Made by a program: the position numbers and the translations under genes. Source: Streptomyces filamentosus (GTDB lineage Bacteria; Actinomycetota; Actinomycetes; Streptomycetales; Streptomycetaceae). Taken from it: DNA of 64,000 bases. The notes under the pieces were generated by a model, which was not told the DNA's origin, did not search any database, and was given only the letters and a program-made list of their open reading frames with translations. Below, in pieces: positions 49,795 to 57,280 of the stretch (its first letter is position 1; the number at the start of each line of letters is the position of its first letter). The DNA is taken from the NCBI RefSeq assembly GCF_014654895.1, contig NZ_BNBE01000004.1, positions 124,001-188,000 on the forward strand, given 5' to 3'.

Positions 49795-51683
49795 GCACCG
49801 CATCCCTGCCGCCCGTCGCCCCCGAGGTCCTCGCCGAGGCCGTGGAGCAGTTGACCGCGCGGCTGCGCAAGAAGCTCGACGCCACCGTCGCGGAGTGCGC
49901 CGGGCGCGCCGCCGAGGGCCCGGACGGCACGGTGGAGGTGCGGTTCGGCGAGGACACCCTGGTCATCCTGCGGCCGGGGGCGTCCGGCGCGGTGACCGGA
50001 CCGGAACAGGCGGTCTGCACCTGCCTGCTGGCGCCGCGCTGCCTGCACCGCGCGGCCGTCCTCGGCGCGGCGCCGATCGCGGACGGGGACGTCCTGCCCC
50101 CGGCGGGCCCGCCGTCCCCGGAGCCGCCGGTGTCGGGCCCGGTGGCGGCGGGCCCGGTGGCCGCCGGGGCCGTCGCCGAGTCCCGGCCGGAAGCGCCCGG
50201 CGTACCGGAAGCGCCGGAAGCACCGGGCGTACGGGAAGCGTCCGAGGTGCCGGGGACGTCGCCGTCGCCCGCGCAGGTCGACGCCGGGGCGGCGCTCTGG
50301 CGGGCCGCGGCCGAGGCCCTCGCCGCGGGGGTCACGGCGGGCGGGACGGTCGTGCAGGCCGAGCTGCTGCGCGCCGCGCACACGGCGCGGCTCGCGGGGC
50401 TGCCGCGCGCCGAGGCGGCCGCGCTCGCCGTCGTACGGGGACTGCGGACCGCGCGCGAACAGGGGCGGGAGCAGCGGCTCTCCGACCTGACGGCCGCCTT
50501 CCGCGAGCTGCTCGCCGGGGCGGTCCTGCTGGCCTCGGGCACGGCGGGGGCGGCGGCGGGGCCCGGGCGCCGCGCCTACGAGCAGGGCGGCGCGCTGCGG
50601 GTGCTCGGGCTGTGCCGGGAGCCGGTGCTCTCCGCGACCGGCTACGGCGGGGTGACGACCCATCTCCTCGGCCCCGGCGGCGTCTTCCACATCCTGTCCG
50701 ACGTGCGGCCGGGCGGCCTCGCCCGGGCCAAGGGGGCGGGCACGGCGTCGGTCGCGCTCGGCGGGGGCGTGCTCGACCACGCCGGGCTGGCGCGCGGCGG
50801 CCTGCTGATCGCGGGTGCGACGGTCTCGGCCGACGGGCGGCTCGGGGCCGGGAGGGACGTCCGGGCCACTCCGGTGCGGGGCGCGGACTGGTCGGAGGAG
50901 CCCGTCGCCGCGCTCTTCGCCCGGCCGGTGCGGGAGGCCGTGACGGCCGTGCTCGACGCGGCGGAGCCCCGGGGCGGGGCGGCGCCGCTGCTCGGCTGCG
51001 ACGTGGAGGTGCTCGGCGCGGCCGGCGACCATCTGGCGGTCCGGGTCCTCGGCGGCGGTCCGGTGGTGCGGCTGTGCGTCGCCCATCCCCACCCGGAGCT
51101 GCCGCACACGGCCAACCTGCGCCGGATCGGCGGCTTCCCCGGTCTCGCCCTGCGCGTCCTGGGCCGCCCCGACCCGGAACGGGCGGCGACGCTCCGGCCG
51201 CTGGCGGTGGGCCCGGTGCCGGGCGCGGCGCACTCGCTGCGGCTGCCGGAGGAGTGGCGGGGCCGCGCGGACCTGGGCTACGACCGCCTCCAGGGCGACC
51301 ACTTCCCGCGTCCGGCGCCGGACGCCGCACCGGACGGCGTCGCGGGCGCCCCGGTCCAGGCCGGTCCCGATCCGCTGGCGGACGCGCCGCTGTGGCGGGT
51401 CCGGCGGCTGCTGGAGACCGGTGTCGCGGGCGGGCGGCGGGCCGTCGCCGAGGCCGCGCGGGGAGCGGACCGGGCCGCCCTGCCGGTGCCGCTGCGCCGG
51501 GCGGGCCTCACCGTGGCCGCCGACCTCGCGGAGGCCCTGGCCGCCGAGGCGGACCGCAGGCCGCGGGACTCCTTCGGCCGGCTGAAGGACGCCTCCTCCG
51601 ACGCGTACGCCCGCGCGTGGCTGGCCTCGGCGGTCCATCTGCACGCCGCCGAGCGCTCCTTGGTGACGGCGTCCTGGTCCTGA
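49791..51683 (+). CDS. SWIM zinc-finger protein of MoxR/VWA operon
   Basis: The 630-residue protein starts with TTG at 49791, overlapping the upstream stop (TTGA), with GGAGAA upstream. The SWIM motif CxC-x(5)-CxH is at Cys76-Thr-Cys78 ... Cys84-Leu-His86 (AVCTCLLAPRCLHRAAVL). A Pro/Glu/Ala linker (about 105-165) follows, then a long uncharacterised region with GGVTTHLLGPGGVFHILSDV. SWIM fingers bind DNA or protein. E. coli YehQ has the same partner set. It is probably a recruitment subunit of the ATPase/VWA complex. Confidence 0.85.
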   Translation: MSTASLPPVAPEVLAEAVEQLTARLRKKLDATVAECAGRAAEGPDGTVEVRFGEDTLVILRPGASGAVTGPEQAVCTCLLAPRCLHRAAVLGAAPIADGDVLPPAGPPSPEPPVSGPVAAGPVAAGAVAESRPEAPGVPEAPEAPGVREASEVPGTSPSPAQVDAGAALWRAAAEALAAGVTAGGTVVQAELLRAAHTARLAGLPRAEAAALAVVRGLRTAREQGREQRLSDLTAAFRELLAGAVLLASGTAGAAAGPGRRAYEQGGALRVLGLCREPVLSATGYGGVTTHLLGPGGVFHILSDVRPGGLARAKGAGTASVALGGGVLDHAGLARGGLLIAGATVSADGRLGAGRDVRATPVRGADWSEEPVAALFARPVREAVTAVLDAAEPRGGAAPLLGCDVEVLGAAGDHLAVRVLGGGPVVRLCVAHPHPELPHTANLRRIGGFPGLALRVLGRPDPERAATLRPLAVGPVPGAAHSLRLPEEWRGRADLGYDRLQGDHFPRPAPDAAPDGVAGAPVQAGPDPLADAPLWRVRRLLETGVAGGRRAVAEAARGADRAALPVPLRRAGLTVAADLAEALAAEADRRPRDSFGRLKDASSDAYARAWLASAVHLHAAERSLVTASWS

Positions 51684-51686
51684 GTG

Positions 51687-51721
51687 CGCCCGCCGCCCCC
51701 GATCCCGGGGGCCGGCGGGCG
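51687..51721 (+). terminator. Terminator of the MoxR/VWA operon
   Basis: CGCCCGCCG/CGGCGGGCG plus CCCCC/GGGGG with a single bulged C form a 14-bp stem beginning 4 nt after the SWIM stop. The remaining about 200 bp up to 51919 show no gene. Confidence 0.65.
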
Positions 51722-51919
51722 TGCTCCGGATCCACGCGGCGCCCCGGCCCGTCACGCGATGGGGTGGATCGCGGCGGCCGGGGGACGAGGGTCCGGCCCA
51801 GGTCAGGGGTCCGGCCCGGGTCGGGCGGGCGTCTCCCGTCCCGCGGGGTCCCGGCGGGACGGGATTAGCCTCGCGGCACCGTCGCAGCCAGGCGGCGGAC
51901 CGAGACAGGGGGCATCCTC

Positions 51920-52213
51920 ATGGCCGTCATCGTCACCTTCGAATTCCCGGGCGCCGGGCAGGAGCTCTACGACGCCGTCATCGACCGCGTGACCGGGGGC
52001 CGGGGCTTCACGCGGTTCGCCGACCTCGGGGACCCGGGACTCATCTCGCACGCGGCGGGGCCGGTGGACGGCGGGTTCCGCGTGACGGAGGTGTGGGAGA
52101 GCGCGGAGGCGCTGGAGAAGCACGCGCAGACCTTCGGTCCGATCCTGGCCGACCTCGGCCAGGTCGACGTGCGGCCGACCGTCGTCCCGGCGCACCACGT
52201 CGTCGTCCGGTAG
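51920..52213 (+). CDS. Small protein with dimeric alpha-beta barrel-like pattern
   Basis: The 97-residue protein runs MAVIVTFEFPGAGQELYDAV, IDRVTGGRGFTRFADLGD, ISHAAGPVDGGFRVTEVWES and AEALEKHAQTFGPILADLG. This is the beta-alpha-beta-beta-alpha-beta pattern of antibiotic-monooxygenase-like domains (ABM/EthD type). No active residues can be named. GACAGGGGGC precedes the ATG. A hairpin at 52220-52256 separates it from the convergent GntR gene. Confidence 0.75.
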   Translation: MAVIVTFEFPGAGQELYDAVIDRVTGGRGFTRFADLGDPGLISHAAGPVDGGFRVTEVWESAEALEKHAQTFGPILADLGQVDVRPTVVPAHHVVVR

Positions 52214-52219
52214 GGCGGC

Positions 52220-52256
52220 GCCGGGCCGGCGGCCGCCCACCGGCCGGCGGCCCGGC
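52220..52256. terminator. Bidirectional terminator between the 97-residue gene and GntR gene
   Basis: GCCGGGCCG and GGCC pair with complementary segments across one mismatch around a 7-nt loop, a 14-position stem. The structure ends 2 bp before the GntR stop. Confidence 0.6.
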
Positions 52257-52258
52257 CG

Positions 52259-52999
52259 TCAGCCGGCCGTCGTGCGGACCAGCGGGTTGTGGCCGATCGC
52301 GTTGTGGACGGTGAAGCTCACCGCGTCGGGGCGGTAGCGGTCGTCGGACCACTCGACGGGGCGTCCGTCGTGGGTGGTGGTGACGCGGCGGACGCGGAGG
52401 AGGGGGCTGGTGCGGCGGACGGCGAGGAGGGCGGCGTCCCGCGCTCCGGCGGCGACCGCGTCGATGACGTGCTCGCCGTGCGCGAAGACCAGGCCCGTCT
52501 CCTCGTGGAGGCGCTGGGTGACCGAGGCGCAGTCGGGGTCGAGGGGTTCGACGGCCGGGGAGATCCAGTCGGCGTAGACGGTGCGTTCGACCAGGACCGG
52601 TTCCCCGTCGAGGCCACGGACGCGGAGCACGTGGAGCAGGGGGGTGTGCTCGGCGAGGTGCAGCCGGGCGGCGTCCTCCGGGGTGGCGGGGCGGTACTCC
52701 TGGGCGAGGACGCGGCCGGTGGCCTCGCGGCCCATGGCCTGGGCCCACTGGGCGAAGCTGCGCAGTTCGGCGAAGCTCTGGCTGCGGTGGCCGGCCAGGA
52801 CCACGCGCCGGGCGCCCTGGCGGGAGCCGATGAGGCCCTCGGCGGTGAGGGCGGCGACGGCCTGGCGGACGGTGCCCCGGGAGACGCCGTGCCGGGCGGC
52901 GAGTTCGGTCTCCGCGGGCAGCCGGGCGCCGACGGGGTACTCGCCCCGCCGGATCGCCCGCCGCAGCTCCGTGGCGATCTGCTCGTGGCGCGCGGTCAT
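52259..52999 (-). CDS. GntR-family (HutC subfamily, UTRA domain) regulator
   Basis: The 246-residue protein has a GntR winged helix (RRAIRRGEYPVGARLPAETE, LAARHGVSRGTVRQAVAALT) followed by a UTRA effector domain (LHVLRVRGLDGEPVLVERTV, LLRVRRVTTTHDGRPVEWSD, DRYRPDAVSFTVH). HutC-type proteins respond to sugars, amino acids, histidine intermediates or phosphonates. It is divergent from an ABC importer and phosphatase operon at 53201, with a strong palindrome between, so it very probably represses that operon. GAGGAGGGGACC precedes the ATG. Confidence 0.9.
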   Translation of the reverse strand: MTARHEQIATELRRAIRRGEYPVGARLPAETELAARHGVSRGTVRQAVAALTAEGLIGSRQGARRVVLAGHRSQSFAELRSFAQWAQAMGREATGRVLAQEYRPATPEDAARLHLAEHTPLLHVLRVRGLDGEPVLVERTVYADWISPAVEPLDPDCASVTQRLHEETGLVFAHGEHVIDAVAAGARDAALLAVRRTSPLLRVRRVTTTHDGRPVEWSDDRYRPDAVSFTVHNAIGHNPLVRTTAG

Positions 53000-53152
53000 C
53001 GCTGGTCCCCTCCTCGGTGTGCCGTGTACACAGGAGAGGAAGGGTAGTGGAAGCCGTGCATGGCTGAAAAGCACTGCCAATGTGCAGGAGATCGCGGGTG
53101 ACCGTTCCCTTTTCGTTCACCCCCGCGCCATCGGCGCCGGGCGTACTGGGGC

Positions 53153-53172
53153 CGACTTGTTCAGACAAGTCG
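53153..53172. promoter_or_regulatory. Palindromic GntR operator in the ABC operon promoter
   Basis: CGACTTGT-TCAG-ACAAGTCG has perfect 8-bp arms and a GT-N4-AC core like HutC/DasR-type operators. It ends 28 bp before the binding-protein GTG start, and repression by the adjacent GntR protein is the simplest reading. Confidence 0.65.
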
Positions 53173-53200
53173 AGAACCCGACCCTCTTCCTGGAGCTTCC

Positions 53201-54364
53201 GTGCCCGTCCCCGCGCACCTCCCGAGAAACGCCGTCCTCGGCGGTTCCCTCGCCCTCCTCGCCGCGCTCGCCCTCACCGCCTGCGGCGCAGCCCCCGAGA
53301 CCGCCGGCACCACCGCCGACGGCAAGAACGCCGCCACCGCCACCTCCGCCGCCGGCTTCGGCGGCATGGACGCCCTGATCGCCGCGGCGAAGAAGGAGGG
53401 AAAGCTCCACGCGATCGCGCTGCCCCGCGACTGGGCCAACTACGGCGCCCTCATCGACGGCTTCCGGCAGAAGTACGGCATCGAGGTCGAGGTCGAGAAC
53501 CCGGACGCCTCCAGCCAGGACGAGATCAACGCCGTCACCTCCCGCAAGGGCCAGGACCGCGCCCCCGACGTCCTCGACCTGGGCAGCTCCTTCGCGCTCA
53601 CCGCCGCCCAGCAGGGCCTCCTCGCCCCGTACCGGGTGACCGCCTGGGACGACATCCCCGAGGGGCAGAAGGACCCGGAGGCCCGCTGGTACAACGACTA
53701 CGGCGGCTACGTCTCCATCGGCTGCGACGCGAAGCGCGTCAAGAACTGCCCCACCACCTTCAAGGACCTCCTGAAGCCGGAGTACAAGGGCCAGGTCGCC
53801 CTCAACGGCAACCCCACCAAGTCCGGTTCCGCGTTCGCCGGCGTCTTCGCGGCGGCCCTCGCCCGGGGCGGCTCCTTCGACGACATCCGGCCGGGGCTCG
53901 ACTTCTTCGCCCAGCTGAAGAAGAACGGCAACTTCACCCCCGTCGAGTCCACCCCGGCCACCGTCGAGAAGGGCGAGACGCCCATCAGCATCGACTGGGA
54001 CTACCTGAACGCCGGATACGCCCAGGAGTTCGCGTCCAAGGGCCTCGACTGGAAGGTCGCCGTCCCCACCGACGGACGCTACGCCCAGTACTACTCGCAG
54101 GCGATCAACAAGGACGCCCCGCACCCGGCGGCCGCCCGCCTGTGGCAGGAGTACCTCTACAGCACCGAGGGCCAGAACCTGTGGCTGAAGGGCTTCGCCC
54201 GCCCGGTCCTGATGCCCGCCATGGAGAAGGCCGCCACCCTGGACCGGGCCGCCGCCCTCAAACTGCCCGCCGTCTCCGGCGTGCCCTCCTTCCCGGCCGA
54301 GGCCCAGCAGGCCGGGGCCAAGAAGGCGCTCGCCGAGGGCTGGGGCGAGGCCGTCTCCGGATGA
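53201..54364 (+). CDS. ABC transporter substrate-binding lipoprotein (Fe3+/phosphonate-type fold)
   Basis: The 387-residue lipoprotein (signal VLGGSLALLAALALTACG, lipobox LTAC) has the class of two-lobe binding proteins shared by ferric-iron, putrescine, thiamine and aminoethylphosphonate importers: DALIAAAKKEGKLHAIALPR, GIEVEVENPDASSQDEINAV, DVLDLGSSFALTAAQQGLLA, GKGLDWKVAVP-like region. GTG start behind TGGAGC. The context of a phosphatase fusion favours an organophosphorus or aminoethylphosphonate-like ligand. No Tyr-rich iron site typical of ferric-binding proteins is evident. Stop overlaps the permease ATG (ATGA). Confidence 0.85.
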   Translation: MPVPAHLPRNAVLGGSLALLAALALTACGAAPETAGTTADGKNAATATSAAGFGGMDALIAAAKKEGKLHAIALPRDWANYGALIDGFRQKYGIEVEVENPDASSQDEINAVTSRKGQDRAPDVLDLGSSFALTAAQQGLLAPYRVTAWDDIPEGQKDPEARWYNDYGGYVSIGCDAKRVKNCPTTFKDLLKPEYKGQVALNGNPTKSGSAFAGVFAAALARGGSFDDIRPGLDFFAQLKKNGNFTPVESTPATVEKGETPISIDWDYLNAGYAQEFASKGLDWKVAVPTDGRYAQYYSQAINKDAPHPAAARLWQEYLYSTEGQNLWLKGFARPVLMPAMEKAATLDRAAALKLPAVSGVPSFPAEAQQAGAKKALAEGWGEAVSG

Positions 54365-55260
54365 CCGCCTCCGCGACCGTCGCCGTCGCCGCCGGGCAGG
54401 CCCCTGCCCGGCGGCGACGCCGCCGCTCCCCCGCCCCGCTCGCCGCCGTCCCGCTGCTCGTGTTCACCGCGATCGCCTTCGGCGTGCCCGCCGCCGCCAT
54501 GCTCGACGGCGCCCTCACCACAGGGGATCCGGCCACCGGCGCCACCGCGTACGGCACCGGGAACCTGACCGCCTCCCTCCAGGGGGCCTACCGCACCGCC
54601 CTGCTCGGCAGCGTCGAACTCTCCGCGACGGCCGCCGGACTGGCCGCCCTGCTCGGGCTGCCGCTCGCGCAGGCCGTCGTCAGCTCCCGCTCCCGCGCCC
54701 TGCGCGAGGCCGTGCTGACCGCCTCCAGCGTGCTCGCCAACTTCGGCGGCGTCCCGCTCGCCTTCGCGTTCGTCGCCACCCTCGGCAACTCCGGCGTCCT
54801 CACCCGGCGGCTGGGCCTCGCCGAGCACGGCTGGAGCCTGTACAGCTTCTGGGGCCTGGTCCTCGTCTACCTGTACTTCCTGGTCCCGCTCATGGTGCTC
54901 ACCATCGCCCCGGCCCTCGACGGGCTGCGCACCCAGTGGCGGGAGGCCGCCCGCAACAACGGCGCCACCACCCTCCAGTACTGGCTGCACGTCGCCCTGC
55001 CCGTCCTCGCGCCCAGCCTGCTCGGCGGACTCGTGCTGCTCTTCGGCAGCGCCTTCGCCGCGTACGCCACAGCCGCCGCGATGGTCGGCAGCACCGTCCC
55101 GCTCGTCACCCTCCAGATCTCCGACGCCCTGTCCGGCAACGTCCTCGTCGGCCAGGAGAACGTGGCGCTCGCCCTCAGCCTCGACATGGTCGTCGTGGCC
55201 GGGCTCGTGATGGCCGTCCACCTCCCCCTGCAACGCCGGAGCTCGCGATGGCTGGACTGA
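54361..55260 (+). CDS. ABC transporter permease (first)
   Basis: The 299-residue membrane protein has an Arg-rich N-terminus (PARRRRRRSPAPLAAVPL), about six helices and the ATPase-contact loop LDGLRTQWREAARNNGATTL with QYWLHVALPVLAPSLLGGL. It is of the PotB/PhnU-like type. ATG overlaps the binding protein stop, and the 3' end overlaps the second permease by 13 nt, so expression is coupled. Confidence 0.9.
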   Translation: MTASATVAVAAGQAPARRRRRRSPAPLAAVPLLVFTAIAFGVPAAAMLDGALTTGDPATGATAYGTGNLTASLQGAYRTALLGSVELSATAAGLAALLGLPLAQAVVSSRSRALREAVLTASSVLANFGGVPLAFAFVATLGNSGVLTRRLGLAEHGWSLYSFWGLVLVYLYFLVPLMVLTIAPALDGLRTQWREAARNNGATTLQYWLHVALPVLAPSLLGGLVLLFGSAFAAYATAAAMVGSTVPLVTLQISDALSGNVLVGQENVALALSLDMVVVAGLVMAVHLPLQRRSSRWLD

Positions 55261-56093
55261 CCCCCCTGACCCGCGCCTGGCGCCCGGCGGTCCTCGGGCT
55301 CGCCGGCCTCTACTTCCTGGTGCCGCTCGCCGCCTCCGTGGTCTTCACGGTCGACGTGCCGGGCCGGGGCCTCACCTTCGACGCGTACACGCGGATCATC
55401 GGCACGGAGGGCTTCCTCACGAGCCTGCTGCTCTCGCTCGGGCTCGCCGCCGCCACGATCGCCGTCGTCCTGCTGCTGCTGGTGCCCGCCGCGGTCGCCC
55501 TGCGGCTCGGCGCGCCCCGGCTGCGGCCGGTGGTGGAGGCGGTGTGCTCGCTGCCACTCGTCGTGCCGCCGATCGCCTTCGTCGCGGGCATCGGCACCGT
55601 CCTGAAGTGGGGACCCGAACACCTCTCCCGCACGCCCCTCTTCCAGACCTTCGTCGCCCTGCAGAACCCGGACTTCCCCGTCGTCCTCGTCCTCGCGTAC
55701 GCGGTGATGGCACTGCCCTTCGCCCACCGCGCCCTCGACGCGGGCCTCAGGGCCGTCGACGTGCGCACCCTCGTCGAGGCCGCCCGCAGCTGCGGGGCGG
55801 GCCCGGTGCGGGCCCTGGTCACGGCGGTGCTGCCGAACCTGCGCGGGGCGCTGATGAACGCGGCCTTCCTCACCCTGGCCCTGGTCCTCGGCGAGTACAC
55901 GGTCGCCCAGCTCCTCGGCTTCCGGCCCTTCGCCGTGTGGATCGTGAACGTCTCCGGCTCCCAGGCCCAGATGTCCGTGGCCGTCTCCGTGCTCAGCCTC
56001 CTCGTCACCTGGGTGCTGCTCCTGGCCCTCGCCGGGGCCGGGGGCCGCACCCCCGGCGCCCGCCGCGCCCGTACCGCCAAGGGAACACCATGA
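55248..56093 (+). CDS. ABC transporter permease (second)
   Basis: The 281-residue membrane protein has about six helices. The opening helix is VLGLAGLYFLVPLAASVVFT; the coupling loop contains VDVRTLVEAARSCGAGPVRA and LVTAVLPNLRGALMN. It is of the PotC/PhnV-like type and pairs with the preceding permease. ATG at 55248 lies inside the previous gene's 3' end. The stop overlaps the ATPase ATG by 4 nt (ATGA). Confidence 0.9.
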   Translation: MAGLTPLTRAWRPAVLGLAGLYFLVPLAASVVFTVDVPGRGLTFDAYTRIIGTEGFLTSLLLSLGLAAATIAVVLLLLVPAAVALRLGAPRLRPVVEAVCSLPLVVPPIAFVAGIGTVLKWGPEHLSRTPLFQTFVALQNPDFPVVLVLAYAVMALPFAHRALDAGLRAVDVRTLVEAARSCGAGPVRALVTAVLPNLRGALMNAAFLTLALVLGEYTVAQLLGFRPFAVWIVNVSGSQAQMSVAVSVLSLLVTWVLLLALAGAGGRTPGARRARTAKGTP

Positions 56094-57151
56094 CCCCCAC
56101 CCCCACCCCCACCGCCGCGACCGTCGAGTTCCGCGGCCTGCGCCGGACGTTCGGGACGACCACCGCGCTCGACGGGCTCGACCTGACCGTCGCGCCCGGC
56201 GAACTGCTCGCCCTGCTCGGCCCCTCCGGCTGCGGCAAGACCACCGCCCTGCGGATGCTCGCCGGCTTCGAGACCCCCGACTCCGGGTCGGTGCTCGTCG
56301 ACGGCCGGGACGTCACCCGGGTGCCCGCCCACCGGCGCGACGCGGGCATGGTCTTCCAGTCGTACAGCCTCTTCCCCCACCTCGACTGCGTCGACAACGT
56401 GGCCTTCGGACCACGCATGCGGAAGACCGGGAGGGCCGAACGACACAGGCAGGCGGCCGAGTTGTTGGAGCTCGTCGGGCTCGGCGACAAGGGCGACCGC
56501 TATCCGCACCAGCTCTCCGGCGGCCAGCAGCAGCGCGTCGCGCTCGCCCGCGCGCTCGCCCTGCGCCCGCGCGTCCTGCTGCTCGACGAGCCGCTGTCGG
56601 CGCTCGACGCCAAGGTGCGGCTGACCCTGCGCGACGAGATCCGCCGCATCCAGCGCGAACTCGGCATCACCACGCTCTTCGTGACGCACGATCAGGAGGA
56701 GGCGCTGTCGACGGCCGACCGGGTCGCCGTGATGCGCGGCGGACGGCTCGAACAGTGCGCCCCGCCCGCCGAGCTGTACGGGCGGCCCGCGACCGCCTTC
56801 GTCGCCGAGTTCGTCGGCACCATGAGCCGGATCCCCGGCCGCCTCCACGGCGGCACGGTGGAGGTGCTCGGACACCGGCTGCCCGTCGACGGCGAGGCCC
56901 CCGCCGCGCGCGAGGTCGACGTGCTGGTCCGCCCCGAGGACCTGCGGGTCACGGCGGACGGCGCGTGCTCGGCCCGGATCGTCGCGACGGCCTTCCTCGG
57001 CGCGACCACCCGGCTCACCGTGCGGCTCGCCGACGCCACCGAGGTAAAGGCCGACCTGCCCACCCACGAGGCCGCCGCCCTCGCGGCGGGGGACGCCGTG
57101 ACGGTCGCCCCGCGCGAGCGCCCGGTCCTCGTCGCGGCCCGCCCGGCCTGA
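56090..57151 (+). CDS. ABC transporter ATP-binding protein (PotA/PhnT/FbpC type)
   Basis: The 353-residue ATPase has Walker A LGPSGCGKTTALRM, Q-loop FQSYSLFPHL, signature LSGGQQQRVALARALALRPR, Walker B LLLDEPLSALDAK, H-loop FVTHDQEEALSTAD and a TOBE domain at about 270-345 (VDVLVRPEDLRVTA). It powers the two adjacent permeases. A short Thr/Pro-rich N-terminus (TPTPTPTAAT) precedes the fold. This importer has its own ATPase, unlike the sugar system at 17898-21018. Confidence 0.93.
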   Translation: MTPTPTPTAATVEFRGLRRTFGTTTALDGLDLTVAPGELLALLGPSGCGKTTALRMLAGFETPDSGSVLVDGRDVTRVPAHRRDAGMVFQSYSLFPHLDCVDNVAFGPRMRKTGRAERHRQAAELLELVGLGDKGDRYPHQLSGGQQQRVALARALALRPRVLLLDEPLSALDAKVRLTLRDEIRRIQRELGITTLFVTHDQEEALSTADRVAVMRGGRLEQCAPPAELYGRPATAFVAEFVGTMSRIPGRLHGGTVEVLGHRLPVDGEAPAAREVDVLVRPEDLRVTADGACSARIVATAFLGATTRLTVRLADATEVKADLPTHEAAALAAGDAVTVAPRERPVLVAARPA

Positions 57152-57166
57152 GACCGCGTCCCACAC

Positions 57167-57249
57167 GGCCCGGGACCACGGCCCACCCGACCCAGGACCG
57201 CACCCGCCCGGCCCGGGGCCACGGCCCGCCCGCCCCGGGACCGCGCCCC
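57167..57249. repeat. Imperfect 43-bp tandem repeat
   Basis: Two units beginning GGCCCGGG(A/G)CCACGGCCC start at 57167 and 57210, with most positions conserved. They fill the gap between the ATPase and phosphatase genes. They may slow transcription or be a remnant of duplication. Confidence 0.6.
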
Positions 57250-57280
57250 GTACCCCACGGAACAGAGGAAAGAGAACCGC

